Source: Cylicocyclus nassatus (taxonomy: Eukaryota; Nematoda; Chromadorea; Rhabditida; Strongylidae). From it: a stretch of DNA of 64,000 nucleotides. The stretch covers positions 31,065,441 to 31,129,440 of the forward strand of contig CATQJL010000316.1 of the NCBI GenBank assembly GCA_958299035.1, given 5' to 3'. The translations under genes and the position numbers were made by a program. This document shows, piece by piece, positions 1 to 13,300 of this stretch (position 1 is its first letter; the number at the start of each line of letters is the position of its first letter). Under the pieces are notes generated by a model that did no database searches, was not told the origin of the DNA, and was given only the letters and a program-made list of their open reading frames with translations.

Positions 1-150
1 GAAAGGGGGACTCTATGCGGCACGTATTTTATTTCTAACGAACTCCAAGGGCTCACAAACAAACTACCCTTGGGTTTTTTTTTCACCGAGAATCCCTATT
101 TTTGCCCAAAGAGAAAAGAGCAGGGGGAGCATGGTCTCGCTGAAAGCAAA
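1..150 (+). repeat. Representative T monomer (150 bp)
   Basis: The motif GAAAGGGGGACTCTATG starts at 1 and again at 151, so this T variant has a 150-bp period. T units differ mainly in the stretch just after CATGG. One header is TCTCGCTGAAAGCAAAG, another is CCCCCTTGGAAGAGGCTAGG, and a third is TTCCCTTGTAAGGGACTAGG. Other variation is in the length of the T tract after CCCTTGGG (T7 to T10), in CTCACAAACAAAC versus CTCACGAAAAAC, and in GCGGCACG versus GCCTCACG or GCAGCACG. These linked variants make each T unit recognisable and allow HOR copies to be aligned. Confidence 0.9.
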
Positions 151-320
151 GAAAGGGGGACTCTATGCGGCACGTATTTTATTTCTAACGAACTCCAAGG
201 GCTCACAAACAAACTACCCTTGGGTTTTTTTTCACCGAGGAATCCCTATTTTTGAACAAAATGAAAAGAGCAGGGCGAACATGGTCCCTTGGAAGTCACC
301 AAGGGCTTTATGGGCAATTT

Positions 321-373
321 GTCTGTAAAACATTGGAACTTCGAAGTTTTTGAAGTTCCAATGTTTTACAGAC
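321..373. repeat. 53-nt palindrome of the P unit (first copy)
   Basis: Left arm GTCTGTAAAACATTGGAACT continues through TC, and the right arm is its exact reverse complement, giving 22-bp arms around a 9-nt centre. In P2 copies (for example 795-847) the centre is CGAAATTTTCG, so the arms extend to 26 bp around one central base, a practically perfect palindrome. At 46350-46393 a variant has no spacer between the 22-bp arms and one mismatch. Further starts seen are 1116, 1442 and 2063. From spacings of 4 per 1742 bp and 2 per 647 bp, the array holds on the order of 110-140 copies. Such a sequence could extrude a cruciform, or fold as a hairpin if transcribed. Confidence 0.93.
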
Positions 374-1381
374 AAAATTTGATATCGAAAGAAATTTTAG
401 GTTTTTAACTCACTGAGGAATTCCTACTATTGCTCAAATAGAAAAGAGCAGAGCGAACATGGCCCCCTTGGAAGGGACTAGGGACTCTATGCAGCACGTA
501 TTTTTTTCTAACGAACTCCAAAAGCTCACAAACAAATTACCTTTGGTTTTTTTTCCACAGAGAAATTCCTATTTTGCCCAAAGAGAAAAGAGCAGGGCGA
601 GCATGGTCTCGCTAAAAGCAAAGAAAGGGGGACTCTATGCCTCACGTATTTTATTTCTAACGAACTCCAAGGGCTCACAAGCAAACTACCCTTGGGTTTT
701 TTTTTCACCGAGGAATCCCTATTTTTGCCCAAAAAGAAAAGAGCAGGGCGAACATGGTCCCCTTGGAAGTGACCAAGGACTTTATGGTCAATTTGTCTGT
801 AAAACATTGGAACTTCGAAATTTTCGAAGTTCCAATGTTTTACAGACAAAGTTTGACGTCGAAAGAAATTTTAGGTTTTTTTCTCGCCGTGGAATTCCTA
901 CTTTTGCCCAAATAGAAAAGAGCAGGGCGAACATGGTTCCCTTGGAAGGGACTACGGACTCTATGCGGCACGTATTTTTTTCTAACGAACTCCAAGAACT
1001 CACGAAAAACTACCCTTGGGTTTTTTTCACTGAGGAATCCCTATTTTTGAACAAAATGAAAAGAGCAGGGCGAACATGGTCCCTTGGAAGTCACCAAGGG
1101 CTTTATGGGCAATTTGTCTGTAAAACATTGGAACTTCGAAGTTTTTGAAGTTCCAATGTTTTACAGACAAAATTTGATATCGAAAGAAATTTTAGGTTTT
1201 TAACTCACTGAGGAATTCGTACTATTGCTCAAATAGAAAAGAGCAGGGCGAACATGGCCCCCTTGGAAGAGGCTAGGGACTCTATGCGGCACGTATTTTA
1301 TTTCTAACGAACTCCAAGGGCTCACAAACAAACTACCCTTGGGTTTTTTTTTCACCGAGGAATCCCTATTTTTGCCCAAAA

Positions 1382-1560
1382 AGAAAAGAGCAGGGCGAAC
1401 ATGGTCCCCTTGGAAGTGACAAAGGACTTTATGGGCAATTTGTCTGTAAAACATTGGAACTTCGAAGTTTTTGAAGTTCCAATGTTTTACAGACAAAATT
1501 TGATATCGAAAGAAATTTTAGGTTTTTTTCTCGCCGTGGAATTCCTACTTTTGCCCAAAT
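1382..1560 (+). repeat. Representative P monomer (179 bp) with palindrome
   Basis: Head block AGAAAAGAGC starts at 1382 and the next one at 1561, giving 179 bp. The body holds the palindrome at 1442-1494, then GACAAAATTTGATATCG and GAAAGAAATTTTAGG. There are two main P haplotypes. P1 has core CGAAGTTTTTGAAG followed by GATATC. P2 has core CGAAATTTTCGAAG (or CGAAATTTCCGAAG) followed by GACGTC. Core and downstream hexamer are linked in the copies inspected. P units are followed either by TTTTTAACTCACTGAGGAATTC or by TTTTTTTCTCGCCGTGGAATTC. Confidence 0.9.
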
Positions 1561-4500
1561 AGAAAAGAGCAGGGCGAACATGGTTCCCTTGTAAGGGACT
1601 AGGGACTCTATGCGGCACGTATTTTTTTTCTAACGAACTCCAAGAACTCACGAAAAACTACCCTTGGGTTTTTTTCACTGAGGAATCCCTATTTTGCCCA
1701 AAGAGAAAAGAGCAGGGCGAGCATGGTCTCGCTAAAAGCAAAGAAAGGGGGACTCTATGCCTCACGTATTTTATTTCTAACGAACTCCAAGGGCTCACAA
1801 GCAAACTACCCTTGGGTTTTTTTTTCACCGAGAATCCCTATTTTTGCCCAAAGAGAAAAGAGCAGGGGGAGCATGGTCTCGCTGAAAGCAAAGAAAGGGG
1901 GACTCTATGCGGCACGTATTTTATTTCTAACGAACTCCAAGGGCTCACAAACAAACTACCCTTGGGTTTTTTTTCACCGAGGAATCCCTATTTTTGAACA
2001 AAATGAAAAGAGCAGGGCGAACATGGTCCCTTGGAAGTCACCAAGGGCTTTATGGGCAATTTGTCTGTAAAACATTGGAACTTCGAAGTTTTTGAAGTTC
2101 CAATGTTTTACAGACAAAATTTGATATCGAAAGAAATTTTAGGTTTTTAACTCACTGAGGAATTCCTACTATTGCTCAAATAGAAAAGAGCAGAGCGAAC
2201 ATGGCCCCCTTGGAAGGGACTAGGGACTCTATGCAGCACGTATTTTTTTCTAACGAACTCCAAAAGCTCACAAACAAATTACCTTTGGTTTTTTTTCCAC
2301 AGAGAAATTCCTATTTTGCCCAAAGAGAAAAGAGCAGGGCGAGCATGGTCTCGCTAAAAGCAAAGAAGGGGGGACTCTATGCCTCACGTATTTTATTTCT
2401 AACGAACTCCAAGGGCTCACAAGCAAACTACCCTTGGGTTTTTTTTTCACCGAGGAATCCCTATTTTTGCCCAAAAAGAAAAGAGCAGGGCGAACATGGT
2501 CCCCTTGGAAGTGACCAAGGACTTTATGGTCAATTTGTCTGTAAAACATTGGAACTTCGAAATTTTCGAAGTTCCAATGTTTTACAGACAAAGTTTGACG
2601 TCGAAAGAAATTTTAGGTTTTTTTCTCGCCGTGGAATTCCTACTTTTGCCCAAATAGAAAAGAGCAGGGCGAACATGGTTCCCTTGGAAGGGACTACGGA
2701 CTCTATGCGGCACGTATTTTTTTCTAACGAACTCCAAGAACTCACGAAAAACTACCCTTGGGTTTTTTTCACTGAGGAATCCCTATTTTTGAACAAAATG
2801 AAAAGAGCAGGGCGAACATGGTCCCTTGGAAGTCACCAAGGGCTTTATGGGCAATTTGTCTGTAAAACATTGGAACTTCGAAGTTTTTGAAGTTCCAATG
2901 TTTTACAGACAAAATTTGATATCGAAAGAAATTTTAGGTTTTTAACTCACTGAGGAATTCGTACTATTGCTCAAATAGAAAAGAGCAGGGCGAACATGGC
3001 CCCCTTGGAAGAGGCTAGGGACTCTATGCGGCACGTATTTTATTTCTAACGAACTCCAAGGGCTCACAAACAAACTACCCTTGGGTTTTTTTTTCACCGA
3101 GGAATCCCTATTTTTGCCCAAAAAGAAAAGAGCAGGGCGAACATGGTCCCCTTGGAAGTGACAAAGGACTTTATGGGCAATTTGTCTGTAAAACATTGGA
3201 ACTTCGAAGTTTTTGAAGTTCCAATGTTTTACAGACAAAATTTGATATCGAAAGAAATTTTAGGTTTTTTTCTCGCCGTGGAATTCCTACTTTTGCCCAA
3301 ATAGAAAAGAGCAGGGCGAACATGGTTCCCTTGTAAGGGACTAGGGACTCTATGCGGCACGTATTTTTTTTCTAACGAACTCCAAGAACTCACGAAAAAC
3401 TACCCTTGGGTTTTTTTCACTGAGGAATCCCTATTTTGCCCAAAGAGAAAAGAGCAGGGCGAGCATGGTCTCGCTAAAAGCAAAGAAAGGGGGACTCTAT
3501 GCCTCACGTATTTTATTTCTAACGAACTCCAAGGGCTCACAAGCAAACTACCCTTGGGTTTTTTTTTCACCGAGAATCCCTATTTTTGCCCAAAGAGAAA
3601 AGAGCAGGGGGAGCATGGTCTCGCTGAAAGCAAAGAAAGGGGGACTCTATGCGGCACGTATTTTATTTCTAACGAACTCCAAGGGCTCACAAACAAACTA
3701 CCCTTGGGTTTTTTTTCACCGAGGAATCCCTATTTTTGAACAAAATGAAAAGAGCAGGGCGAACATGGTCCCTTGGAAGTCACCAAGGGCTTTATGGGCA
3801 ATTTGTCTGTAAAACATTGGAACTTCGAAGTTTTTGAAGTTCCAATGTTTTACAGACAAAATTTGATATCGAAAGAAATTTTAGGTTTTTAACTCACTGA
3901 GGAATTCCTACTATTGCTCAAATAGAAAAGAGCAGAGCGAACATGGCCCCCTTGGAAGGGACTAGGGACTCTATGCAGCACGTATTTTTTTCTAACGAAC
4001 TCCAAAAGCTCACAAACAAATTACCTTTGGTTTTTTTTCCACAGAGAAATTCCTATTTTGCCCAAAGAGAAAAGAGCAGGGCGAGCATGGTCTCGCTAAA
4101 AGCAAAGAAGGGGGGACTCTATGCCTCACGTATTTTATTTCTAACGAACTCCAAGGGCTCACAAGCAAACTACCCTTGGGTTTTTTTTTCACCGAGGAAT
4201 CCCTATTTTTGCCCAAAAAGAAAAGAGCAGGGCGAACATGGTCCCCTTGGAAGTGACCAAGGACTTTATGGTCAATTTGTCTGTAAAACATTGGAACTTC
4301 GAAATTTTCGAAGTTCCAATGTTTTACAGACAAAGTTTGACGTCGAAAGAAATTTTAGGTTTTTTTCTCGCCGTGGAATTCCTACTTTTGCCCAAATAGA
4401 AAAGAGCAGGGCGAACATGGTTCCCTTGGAAGGGACTACGGACTCTATGCGGCACGTATTTTTTTCTAACGAACTCCAAGAACTCACGAAAAACTACCCT

Positions 4501-5226
4501 TGGGTTTTTTTCACTGAGGAATCCCTATTTTTGAACAAAATGAAAAGAGCAGGGCGAACATGGTCCCTTGGAAGTCACCAAGGGCTTTATGGGCAATTTG
4601 TCTGTAAAACATTGGAACTTCGAAGTTTTTGAAGTTCCAATGTTTTACAGACAAAATTTGATATCGAAAGAAATTTTAGGTTTTTAACTCACTGAGGAAT
4701 TCGTACTATTGCTCAAATAGAAAAGAGCAGGGCGAACATGGCCCCCTTGGAAGAGGCTAGGGACTCTATGCGGCACGTATTTTATTTCTAACGAACTCCA
4801 AGGGCTCACAAACAAACTACCCTTGGGTTTTTTTTTCACCGAGGAATCCCTATTTTTGCCCAAAAAGAAAAGAGCAGGGCGAACATGGTCCCCTTGGAAG
4901 TGACAAAGGACTTTATGGGCAATTTGTCTGTAAAACATTGGAACTTCGAAGTTTTTGAAGTTCCAATGTTTTACAGACAAAATTTGATATCGAAAGAAAT
5001 TTTAGGTTTTTTTCTCGCCGTGGAATTCCTACTTTTGCCCAAATAGAAAAGAGCAGGGCGAACATGGTTCCCTTGTAAGGGACTAGGGACTCTATGCGGC
5101 ACGTATTTTTTTTCTAACGAACTCCAAGAACTCACGAAAAACTACCCTTGGGTTTTTTTCACTGAGGAATCCCTATTTTGCCCAAAGAGAAAAGAGCAGG
5201 GCGAGCATGGTCTCGCTAAAAGCAAA

Positions 5227-8200
5227 GAAAGGGGGACTCTATGCCTCACGTATTTTATTTCTAACGAACTCCAAGGGCTCACAAGCAAACTACCCTTGGG
5301 TTTTTTTTTCACCGAGGAATCCCTATTTTTGCCCAAAAAGAAAAGAGCAGGGCGAACATGGTCCCTTGGAAGTCACCAAGGGCTTTATGGGCAATTTGTC
5401 TGTAAAACATTGGAACTTCGAAGTTTTTGAAGTTCCAATGTTTTACAGACAAAATTTGATATCGAAAGAAATTTTAGGTTTTTAACTCACTGAGGAATTC
5501 CTACTATTGCTCAAATAGAAAAGAGCAGAGCGAACATGGCCCCCTTGGAAGGGACTAGGGACTCTATGCAGCACGTATTTTTTTCTAACGAACTCCAAAA
5601 GCTCACAAACAAATTACCTTTGGTTTTTTTTCCACAGAGAAATTCCTATTTTGCCCAAAGAGAAAAGAGCAGGGCGAGCATGGTCTCGCTAAAAGCAAAG
5701 AAAGGGGGACTCTATGCCTCACGTATTTTATTTCTAACGAACTCCAAGGGCTCACAAGCAAACTACCCTTGGGTTTTTTTTTTCACCGAGGAATCCCTAT
5801 TTTTGCCCAAAAAGAAAAGAGCAGGGCGAACATGGTCCCCTTGGAAGTGACCAAGGACTTTATGGTCAATTTGTCTGTAAAACATTGGAACTTCGAAATT
5901 TTCGAAGTTCCAATGTTTTACAGACAAAGTTTGACGTCGAAAGAAATTTTAGGTTTTTTTCTCGCCGTGGAATTCCTACTTTTGCCCAAATAGAAAAGAG
6001 CAGGGCGAACATGGTTCCCTTGGAAGGGACTACGGACTCTATGCGGCACGTATTTTTTTCTAACGAACTCCAAGAACTCACGAAAAACTACCCTTGGGTT
6101 TTTTTCACTGAGGAATCCCTATTTTTGAACAAAATGAAAAGAGCAGGGCGAACATGGTCCCTTGGAAGTCACCAAGGGCTTTATGGGCAATTTGTCTGTA
6201 AAACATTGGAACTTCGAAGTTTTTGAAGTTCCAATGTTTTACAGACAAAATTTGATATCGAAAGAAATTTTAGGTTTTTAACTCACTGAGGAATTCGTAC
6301 TATTGCTCAAATAGAAAAGAGCAGGGCGAACATGGCCCCCTTGGAAGAGGCTAGGGACTCTATGCGGCACGTATTTTATTTCTAACGAACTCCAAGGGCT
6401 CACAAACAAACTACCCTTGGGTTTTTTTTTCACCGAGGAATCCCTATTTTTGCCCAAAAAGAAAAGAGCAGGGCGAACATGGTCCCCTTGGAAGTGACAA
6501 AGGACTTTATGGGCAATTTGTCTGTAAAACATTGGAACTTCGAAGTTTTTGAAGTTCCAATGTTTTACAGACAAAATTTGATATCGAAAGAAATTTTAGG
6601 TTTTTTTCTCGCCGTGGAATTCCTACTTTTGCCCAAATAGAAAAGAGCAGGGCGAACATGGTTCCCTTGTAAGGGACTAGGGACTCTATGCGGCACGTAT
6701 TTTTTTCTAACGAACTCCAAGAACTCACGAAAAACTACCCTTGGGTTTTTTTCACTGAGGAATCCCTATTTTTGAACAAAATGAAAAGAGCAGGGCGAAC
6801 ATGGTCCCTTGGAAGTCACCAAGGGCTTTATGGGCAATTTGTCTGTAAAACATTGGAACTTCGAAGTTTTTGAAGTTCCAATGTTTTACAGACAAAATTT
6901 GATATCGAAAGAAATTTTAGGTTTTTAACTCACTGAGGAATTCGTACTATTGCTCAAATAGAAAAGAGCAGGGCGAACATGGCCCCCTTGGAAGAGGCTA
7001 GGGACTCTATGCGGCACGTATTTTATTTCTAACGAACTCCAAGGGCTCACAAACAAACTACCCTTGGGTTTTTTTTTCACCGAGGAATCCCTATTTTTGC
7101 CCAAAAAGAAAAGAGCAGGGCGAACATGGTCCCCTTGGAAGTGACAAAGGACTTTATGGGCAATTTGTCTGTAAAACATTGGAACTTCGAAGTTTTTGAA
7201 GTTCCAATGTTTTACAGACAAAATTTGATATCGAAAGAAATTTTAGGTTTTTAACTCACTGAGGAATTCGTACTATTGCTCAAATAGAAAAGAGCAGGGC
7301 GAACATGGCCCCCTTGGAAGAGGCTAGGGACTCTATGCGGCACGTATTTTATTTCTAACGAACTCCAAGGGCTCACAAACAAACTACCCTTGGGTTTTTT
7401 TTTCACCGAGGAATCCCTATTTTTGCCCAAAAAGAAAAGAGCAGGGCGAACATGGTCCCCTTGGAAGTGACAAAGGACTTTATGGGCAATTTGTCTGTAA
7501 AACATTGGAACTTCGAAGTTTTTGAAGTTCCAATGTTTTACAGACAAAATTTGATATCGAAAGAAATTTTAGGTTTTTTTCTCGCCGTGGAATTCCTACT
7601 TTTGCCCAAATAGAAAAGAGCAGGGCGAACATGGTTCCCTTGTAAGGGACTAGGGACTCTATGCGGCACGTATTTTTTTCTAACGAACTCCAAGAACTCA
7701 CGAAAAACTACCCTTGGGTTTTTTTCACTGAGGAATCCCTATTTTTGAACAAAATGAAAAGAGCAGGGCGAACATGGTCCCTTGGAAGTCACCAAGGGCT
7801 TTATGGGCAATTTGTCTGTAAAACATTGGAACTTCGAAGTTTTTGAAGTTCCAATGTTTTACAGACAAAATTTGATATCGAAAGAAATTTTAGGTTTTTA
7901 ACTCACTGAGGAATTCGTACTATTGCTCAAATAGAAAAGAGCAGGGCGAACATGGCCCCCTTGGAAGAGGCTAGGGACTCTATGCGGCACGTATTTTATT
8001 TCTAACGAACTCCAAGGGCTCACAAACAAACTACCCTTGGGTTTTTTTTTCACCGAGGAATCCCTATTTTTGCCCAAAAAGAAAAGAGCAGGGCGAACAT
8101 GGTCCCCTTGGAAGTGACAAAGGACTTTATGGGCAATTTGTCTGTAAAACATTGGAACTTCGAAGTTTTTGAAGTTCCAATGTTTTACAGACAAAATTTG

Positions 8201-8870
8201 ATATCGAAAGAAATTTTAGGTTTTTTTCTCGCCGTGGAATTCCTACTTTTGCCCAAATAGAAAAGAGCAGGGCGAACATGGTTCCCTTGTAAGGGACTAG
8301 GGACTCTATGCGGCACGTATTTTTTTCTAACGAACTCCAAGAACTCACGAAAAACTACCCTTGGGTTTTTTTCACTGAGGAATCCCTATTTTTGAACAAA
8401 ATGAAAAGAGCAGGGCGAACATGGTCCCTTGGAAGTCACCAAGGGCTTTATGGGCAATTTGTCTGTAAAACATTGGAACTTCGAAGTTTTTGAAGTTCCA
8501 ATGTTTTACAGACAAAATTTGATATCGAAAGAAATTTTAGGTTTTTAACTCACTGAGGAATTCGTACTATTGCTCAAATAGAAAAGAGCAGGGCGAACAT
8601 GGCCCCCTTGGAAGAGGCTAGGGACTCTATGCGGCACGTATTTTATTTCTAACGAACTCCAAGGGCTCACAAACAAACTACCCTTGGGTTTTTTTTTCAC
8701 CGAGGAATCCCTATTTTTGCCCAAAAAGAAAAGAGCAGGGCGAACATGGTCCCCTTGGAAGTGACAAAGGACTTTATGGGCAATTTGTCTGTAAAACATT
8801 GGAACTTCGAAGTTTTTGAAGTTCCAATGTTTTACAGACAAAATTTGATATCGAAAGAAATTTTAGGTTT
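5227..8870. repeat. 1593-bp HOR copy followed by 647/326-bp P-T repeats
   Basis: The fourth copy of the left HOR is 149 bp shorter (landmark at 5536 instead of the expected 5685). It lacks one T unit, which gives the 1593-bp form. From about 6278 the pattern changes to simple alternation P-T-P-T. Landmarks occur at 6278, 6925, 7251, 7898 and 8545, with spacings 647, 326, 647 and 647 bp. One P plus one T is about 326 bp and two of each about 647 bp. Confidence 0.8.
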
Positions 8871-10310
8871 TTTTCTCGCCGTGGAATTCCTACTTTTGCC
8901 CAAATAGAAAAGAGCAGGGCGAACATGGTTCCCTTGTAAGGGACTAGGGACTCTATGCGGCACGTATTTTTTTTCTAACGAACTCCAAGAACTCACGAAA
9001 AACTACCCTTGGGTTTTTTTCACTGAGGAATCCCTATTTTTGAACAAAATGAAAAGAGCAGGGCGAACATGGTCCCTTGGAAGTCACCAAGGGCTTTATG
9101 GGCAATTTGTCTGTAAAACATTGGAACTTCGAAGTTTTTGAAGTTCCAATGTTTTACAGGCGAAATTTGATATCGAAAGAAATTTTAGGTTTTTAACTCA
9201 CTGAGGAATTCCTACTATTGCTCAAATAGAAAAGAGCAGGGCGAACATGGCCCCCTTGGAAGAGGCTAGGGACTCTATGCGGCACGTATTTTATTTCTAA
9301 CGAACTCCAAGGGCTCACAAACAAACTACCCTTGGGTTTTTTTTCACCGAGGAATCCCTATTTTTGCCCAAAAAGAAAAGAGCAGGGCGAACATGGTACC
9401 CTTGGAAGTGACCAAGTACTTTATGGGCAATTTATCTGTAAAACATTGGAACTTCGAAATTTCCGAAGTTCCAATGTTTTACAGACAAAGTTTGACGTCG
9501 AAAGAAATTTTAGGTTTTTTTCTCGCCGTGGAATTCCTACTTTTGCCCAAATAGAAAAGAGCAGGGCGAACATGGTTCCCTTGGAAGGGACTAGGGACTC
9601 TATGCGGCACGTATTTTTTTTCTAACGAACTCCAAGAACTCACGAAAAACTACCCTTGGGTTTTTTTCACTGAGGAATCCCTATTTTTGAACAAAATGAA
9701 AAGAGCAGGGCGAACATGGTCCCTTGGAAGTCACCAAGGGCTTTATGGGCAATTTGTCTGTAAAACATTGGAACTTCGAAGTTTTTGAAGTTCCAATGTT
9801 TTACAGACAAAATTTGATATCGAAAGAAATTTTAGGTTTTTAACTCACTGAGGAATTCCTACTATTGCTCAAATAGAAAAGAGCAGGGCGAACATGGCCC
9901 CCTTGGAAGGAACTAGGGACTCTATGCGGCACGTATTTTTTTTCTAACGAACTCCAAGGGCTCACAAACAAATTACCATTGGTTTTTTTTCCACTGAGGA
10001 ATCCCTATTTTTGCCCAAAGAGAAAAGAGCAGGGCGAGCATGGTCTCGCTGAAAGCAAAGAAAGGGGGACTCTATGCGGCACGTATTTTATTTCTAACGA
10101 ACTCCAAGGGCTCACAAACAAACTACCCTTGGGTTTTTTTTCACCGAGAATCCCTATTTTTGCCCAAAGAGAAAAGAGCAGGGGGAGCATGGTCTCGCTG
10201 AAAGCAAAGAAAGGGGGACTCTATGCGGCACGTATTTTATTTCTAACGAACTCCAAGGGCTCACAAACAAACTACCCTTGGGTTTTTTTTTCACCGAGGA
10301 ATCCCTATTT
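8870..10310. repeat. Mixed P/T block between HOR domains
   Basis: This stretch is made of the same monomers but does not fit the flanking periods. It introduces the P core CGAAATTTCCGAAG (one mismatch in the palindrome, about 9450) with GACGTC. It also has a P copy with CAGGCGAAATTT in place of CAGACAAAATTT near 9157, and the T header TGGAAGGAACTAGGG. It joins the 647-bp domain to the 1593-bp domain. Confidence 0.7.
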
Positions 10311-13300
10311 TTGAACAAAATGAAAAGAGCAGGGCGAACATGGTCCCTTGGAAGTCACCAAGGGCTTTATGGGCAATTTGTCTGTAAAACATTGGAACTT
10401 CGAAGTTTTTGAAGTTCCAATGTTTTACAGACAAAATTTGATATCGAAAGAAATTTTAGGTTTTTAACTCACTGAGGAATTCCTACTATTGGTCAAATAG
10501 AAAAGAGCAGAGCGAACATGGCCCCCTTGGAAGGGACTAGGGACTCTATGCAGCACGTATTTTTTTCTAACGAACTCCAAAAGCTCACAAACAAATTACC
10601 TTTGGTTTTTTTTCCACAGAGAAATTCCTATTTTGCCCAAAGAGAAAAGAGCAGGGCGAGCATGGTCTCGCTAAAAGCAAAGAAAGGGGGACTCTATGCC
10701 TCACGTATTTTATTTCTAACGAACTCCAAGGGCTCACAAGCAAACTACCCTTGGGTTTTTTTTTCACCGAGGAATCCCTATTTTTGCCCAAAAAGAAAAG
10801 AGCAGGGCGAACATGGTCCCCTTGGAAGTGACCAAGGACTTTATGGTCAATTTGTCTGTAAAACATTGGAACTTCGAAATTTTCGAAGTTCCAATGTTTT
10901 ACAGACAAAGTTTGACGTCGAAAGAAATTTTAGGTTTTTTTCTCGCCGTGGAATTCCTACTTTTGCCCAAATAGAAAAGAGCAGGGCGAACATGGTTCCC
11001 TTGGAAGGGACTACGGACTCTATGCGGCACGTATTTTTTTCTAACGAACTCCAAGAACTCACGAAAAACTACCCTTGGGTTTTTTTCACTGAGGAATCCC
11101 TATTTTTGAACAAAATGAAAAGAGCAGGGCGAACATGGTCCCTTGGAAGTCACCAAGGGCTTTATGGGCAATTTGTCTGTAAAACATTGGAACTTCGAAG
11201 TTTTTGAAGTTCCAATGTTTTACAGACAAAATTTGATATCGAAAGAAATTTTAGGTTTTTAACTCACTGAGGAATTCGTACTATTGCTCAAATAGAAAAG
11301 AGCAGGGCGAACATGGCCCCCTTGGAAGAGGCTAGGGACTCTATGCGGCACGTATTTTATTTCTAACGAACTCCAAGGGCTCACAAACAAACTACCCTTG
11401 GGTTTTTTTTTCACCGAGGAATCCCTATTTTTGCCCAAAAAGAAAAGAGCAGGGCGAACATGGTCCCCTTGGAAGTGACAAAGGACTTTATGGGCAATTT
11501 GTCTGTAAAACATTGGAACTTCGAAGTTTTTGAAGTTCCAATGTTTTACAGACAAAATTTGATATCGAAAGAAATTTTAGGTTTTTTTCTCGCCGTGGAA
11601 TTCCTACTTTTGCCCAAATAGAAAAGAGCAGGGCGAACATGGTTCCCTTGTAAGGGACTAGGGACTCTATGCGGCACGTATTTTTTTTCTAACGAACTCC
11701 AAGAACTCACGAAAAACTACCCTTGGGTTTTTTTCACTGAGGAATCCCTATTTTGCCCAAAGAGAAAAGAGCAGGGCGAGCATGGTCTCGCTAAAAGCAA
11801 AGAAAGGGGGACTCTATGCCTCACGTATTTTATTTCTAACGAACTCCAAGGGCTCACAAGCAAACTACCCTTGGGTTTTTTTTTCACCGAGGAATCCCTA
11901 TTTTTGCCCAAAAAGAAAAGAGCAGGGCGAACATGGTCCCTTGGAAGTCACCAAGGGCTTTATGGGCAATTTGTCTGTAAAACATTGGAACTTCGAAGTT
12001 TTTGAAGTTCCAATGTTTTACAGACAAAATTTGATATCGAAAGAAATTTTAGGTTTTTAACTCACTGAGGAATTCCTACTATTGCTCAAATAGAAAAGAG
12101 CAGAGCGAACATGGCCCCCTTGGAAGGGACTAGGGACTCTATGCAGCACGTATTTTTTTCTAACGAACTCCAAAAGCTCACAAACAAATTACCTTTGGTT
12201 TTTTTTCCACAGAGAAATTCCTATTTTGCCCAAAGAGAAAAGAGCAGGGCGAGCATGGTCTCGCTAAAAGCAAAGAAAGGGGGACTCTATGCCTCACGTA
12301 TTTTATTTCTAACGAACTCCAAGGGCTCACAAGCAAACTACCCTTGGGTTTTTTTTTCACCGAGGAATCCCTATTTTTGCCCAAAAAGAAAAGAGCAGGG
12401 CGAACATGGTCCCCTTGGAAGTGACCAAGGACTTTATGGTCAATTTGTCTGTAAAACATTGGAACTTCGAAATTTTCGAAGTTCCAATGTTTTACAGACA
12501 AAGTTTGACGTCGAAAGAAATTTTAGGTTTTTTTCTCGCCGTGGAATTCCTACTTTTGCCCAAATAGAAAAGAGCAGGGCGAACATGGTTCCCTTGGAAG
12601 GGACTACGGACTCTATGCGGCACGTATTTTTTTCTAACGAACTCCAAGAACTCACGAAAAACTACCCTTGGGTTTTTTTCACTGAGGAATCCCTATTTTT
12701 GAACAAAATGAAAAGAGCAGGGCGAACATGGTCCCTTGGAAGTCACCAAGGGCTTTATGGGCAATTTGTCTGTAAAACATTGGAACTTCGAAGTTTTTGA
12801 AGTTCCAATGTTTTACAGACAAAATTTGATATCGAAAGAAATTTTAGGTTTTTAACTCACTGAGGAATTCGTACTATTGCTCAAATAGAAAAGAGCAGGG
12901 CGAACATGGCCCCCTTGGAAGAGGCTAGGGACTCTATGCGGCACGTATTTTATTTCTAACGAACTCCAAGGGCTCACAAACAAACTACCCTTGGGTTTTT
13001 TTTTCACCGAGGAATCCCTATTTTTGCCCAAAAAGAAAAGAGCAGGGCGAACATGGTCCCCTTGGAAGTAACAAAGGACTTTATGGGCAATTTGTCTGTA
13101 AAACATTGGAACTTCGAAGTTTTTGAAGTTCCAATGTTTTACAGACAAAATTTGATATCGAAAGAAATTTTAGGTTTTTTTCTCGCCGTGGAATTCCTAC
13201 TTTTGCCCAAATAGAAAAGAGCAGGGCGAACATGGTTCCCTTGTAAGGGACTAGGGACTCTATGCGGCACGTATTTTTTTTCTAACGAACTCCAAGAACT

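Larger units (their letters stand above)
1..5226. repeat. 1742-bp higher-order repeat, three copies
   Basis: Identical landmarks recur exactly 1742 bp apart: the P palindromes at 321 and 2063, the GCGAACATGGCCCCCTTGG block near 450, 2192 and 3934, and the T units near 1723, 3465 and 5207. Palindrome spacing inside one copy (321, 795, 1116, 1442, then 2063) gives 4 P and 7 T units, consistent with 1742 bp. Few differences are visible between copies, for example AAGAAAGGGGG versus AAGAAGGGGGG at 2365 and 4107. This indicates very recent duplication or gene conversion. Confidence 0.85.

Noticed and set aside
459..1148. A 229-codon open frame, repeated at 2201, 3943, 10518 and 12111
   Set aside because: It is satellite sequence. 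The same stretch is open on the other strand as well, repeat lengths are not multiples of three, and single T-tract changes break it (for example at 5536). There is no sign of protein selection.
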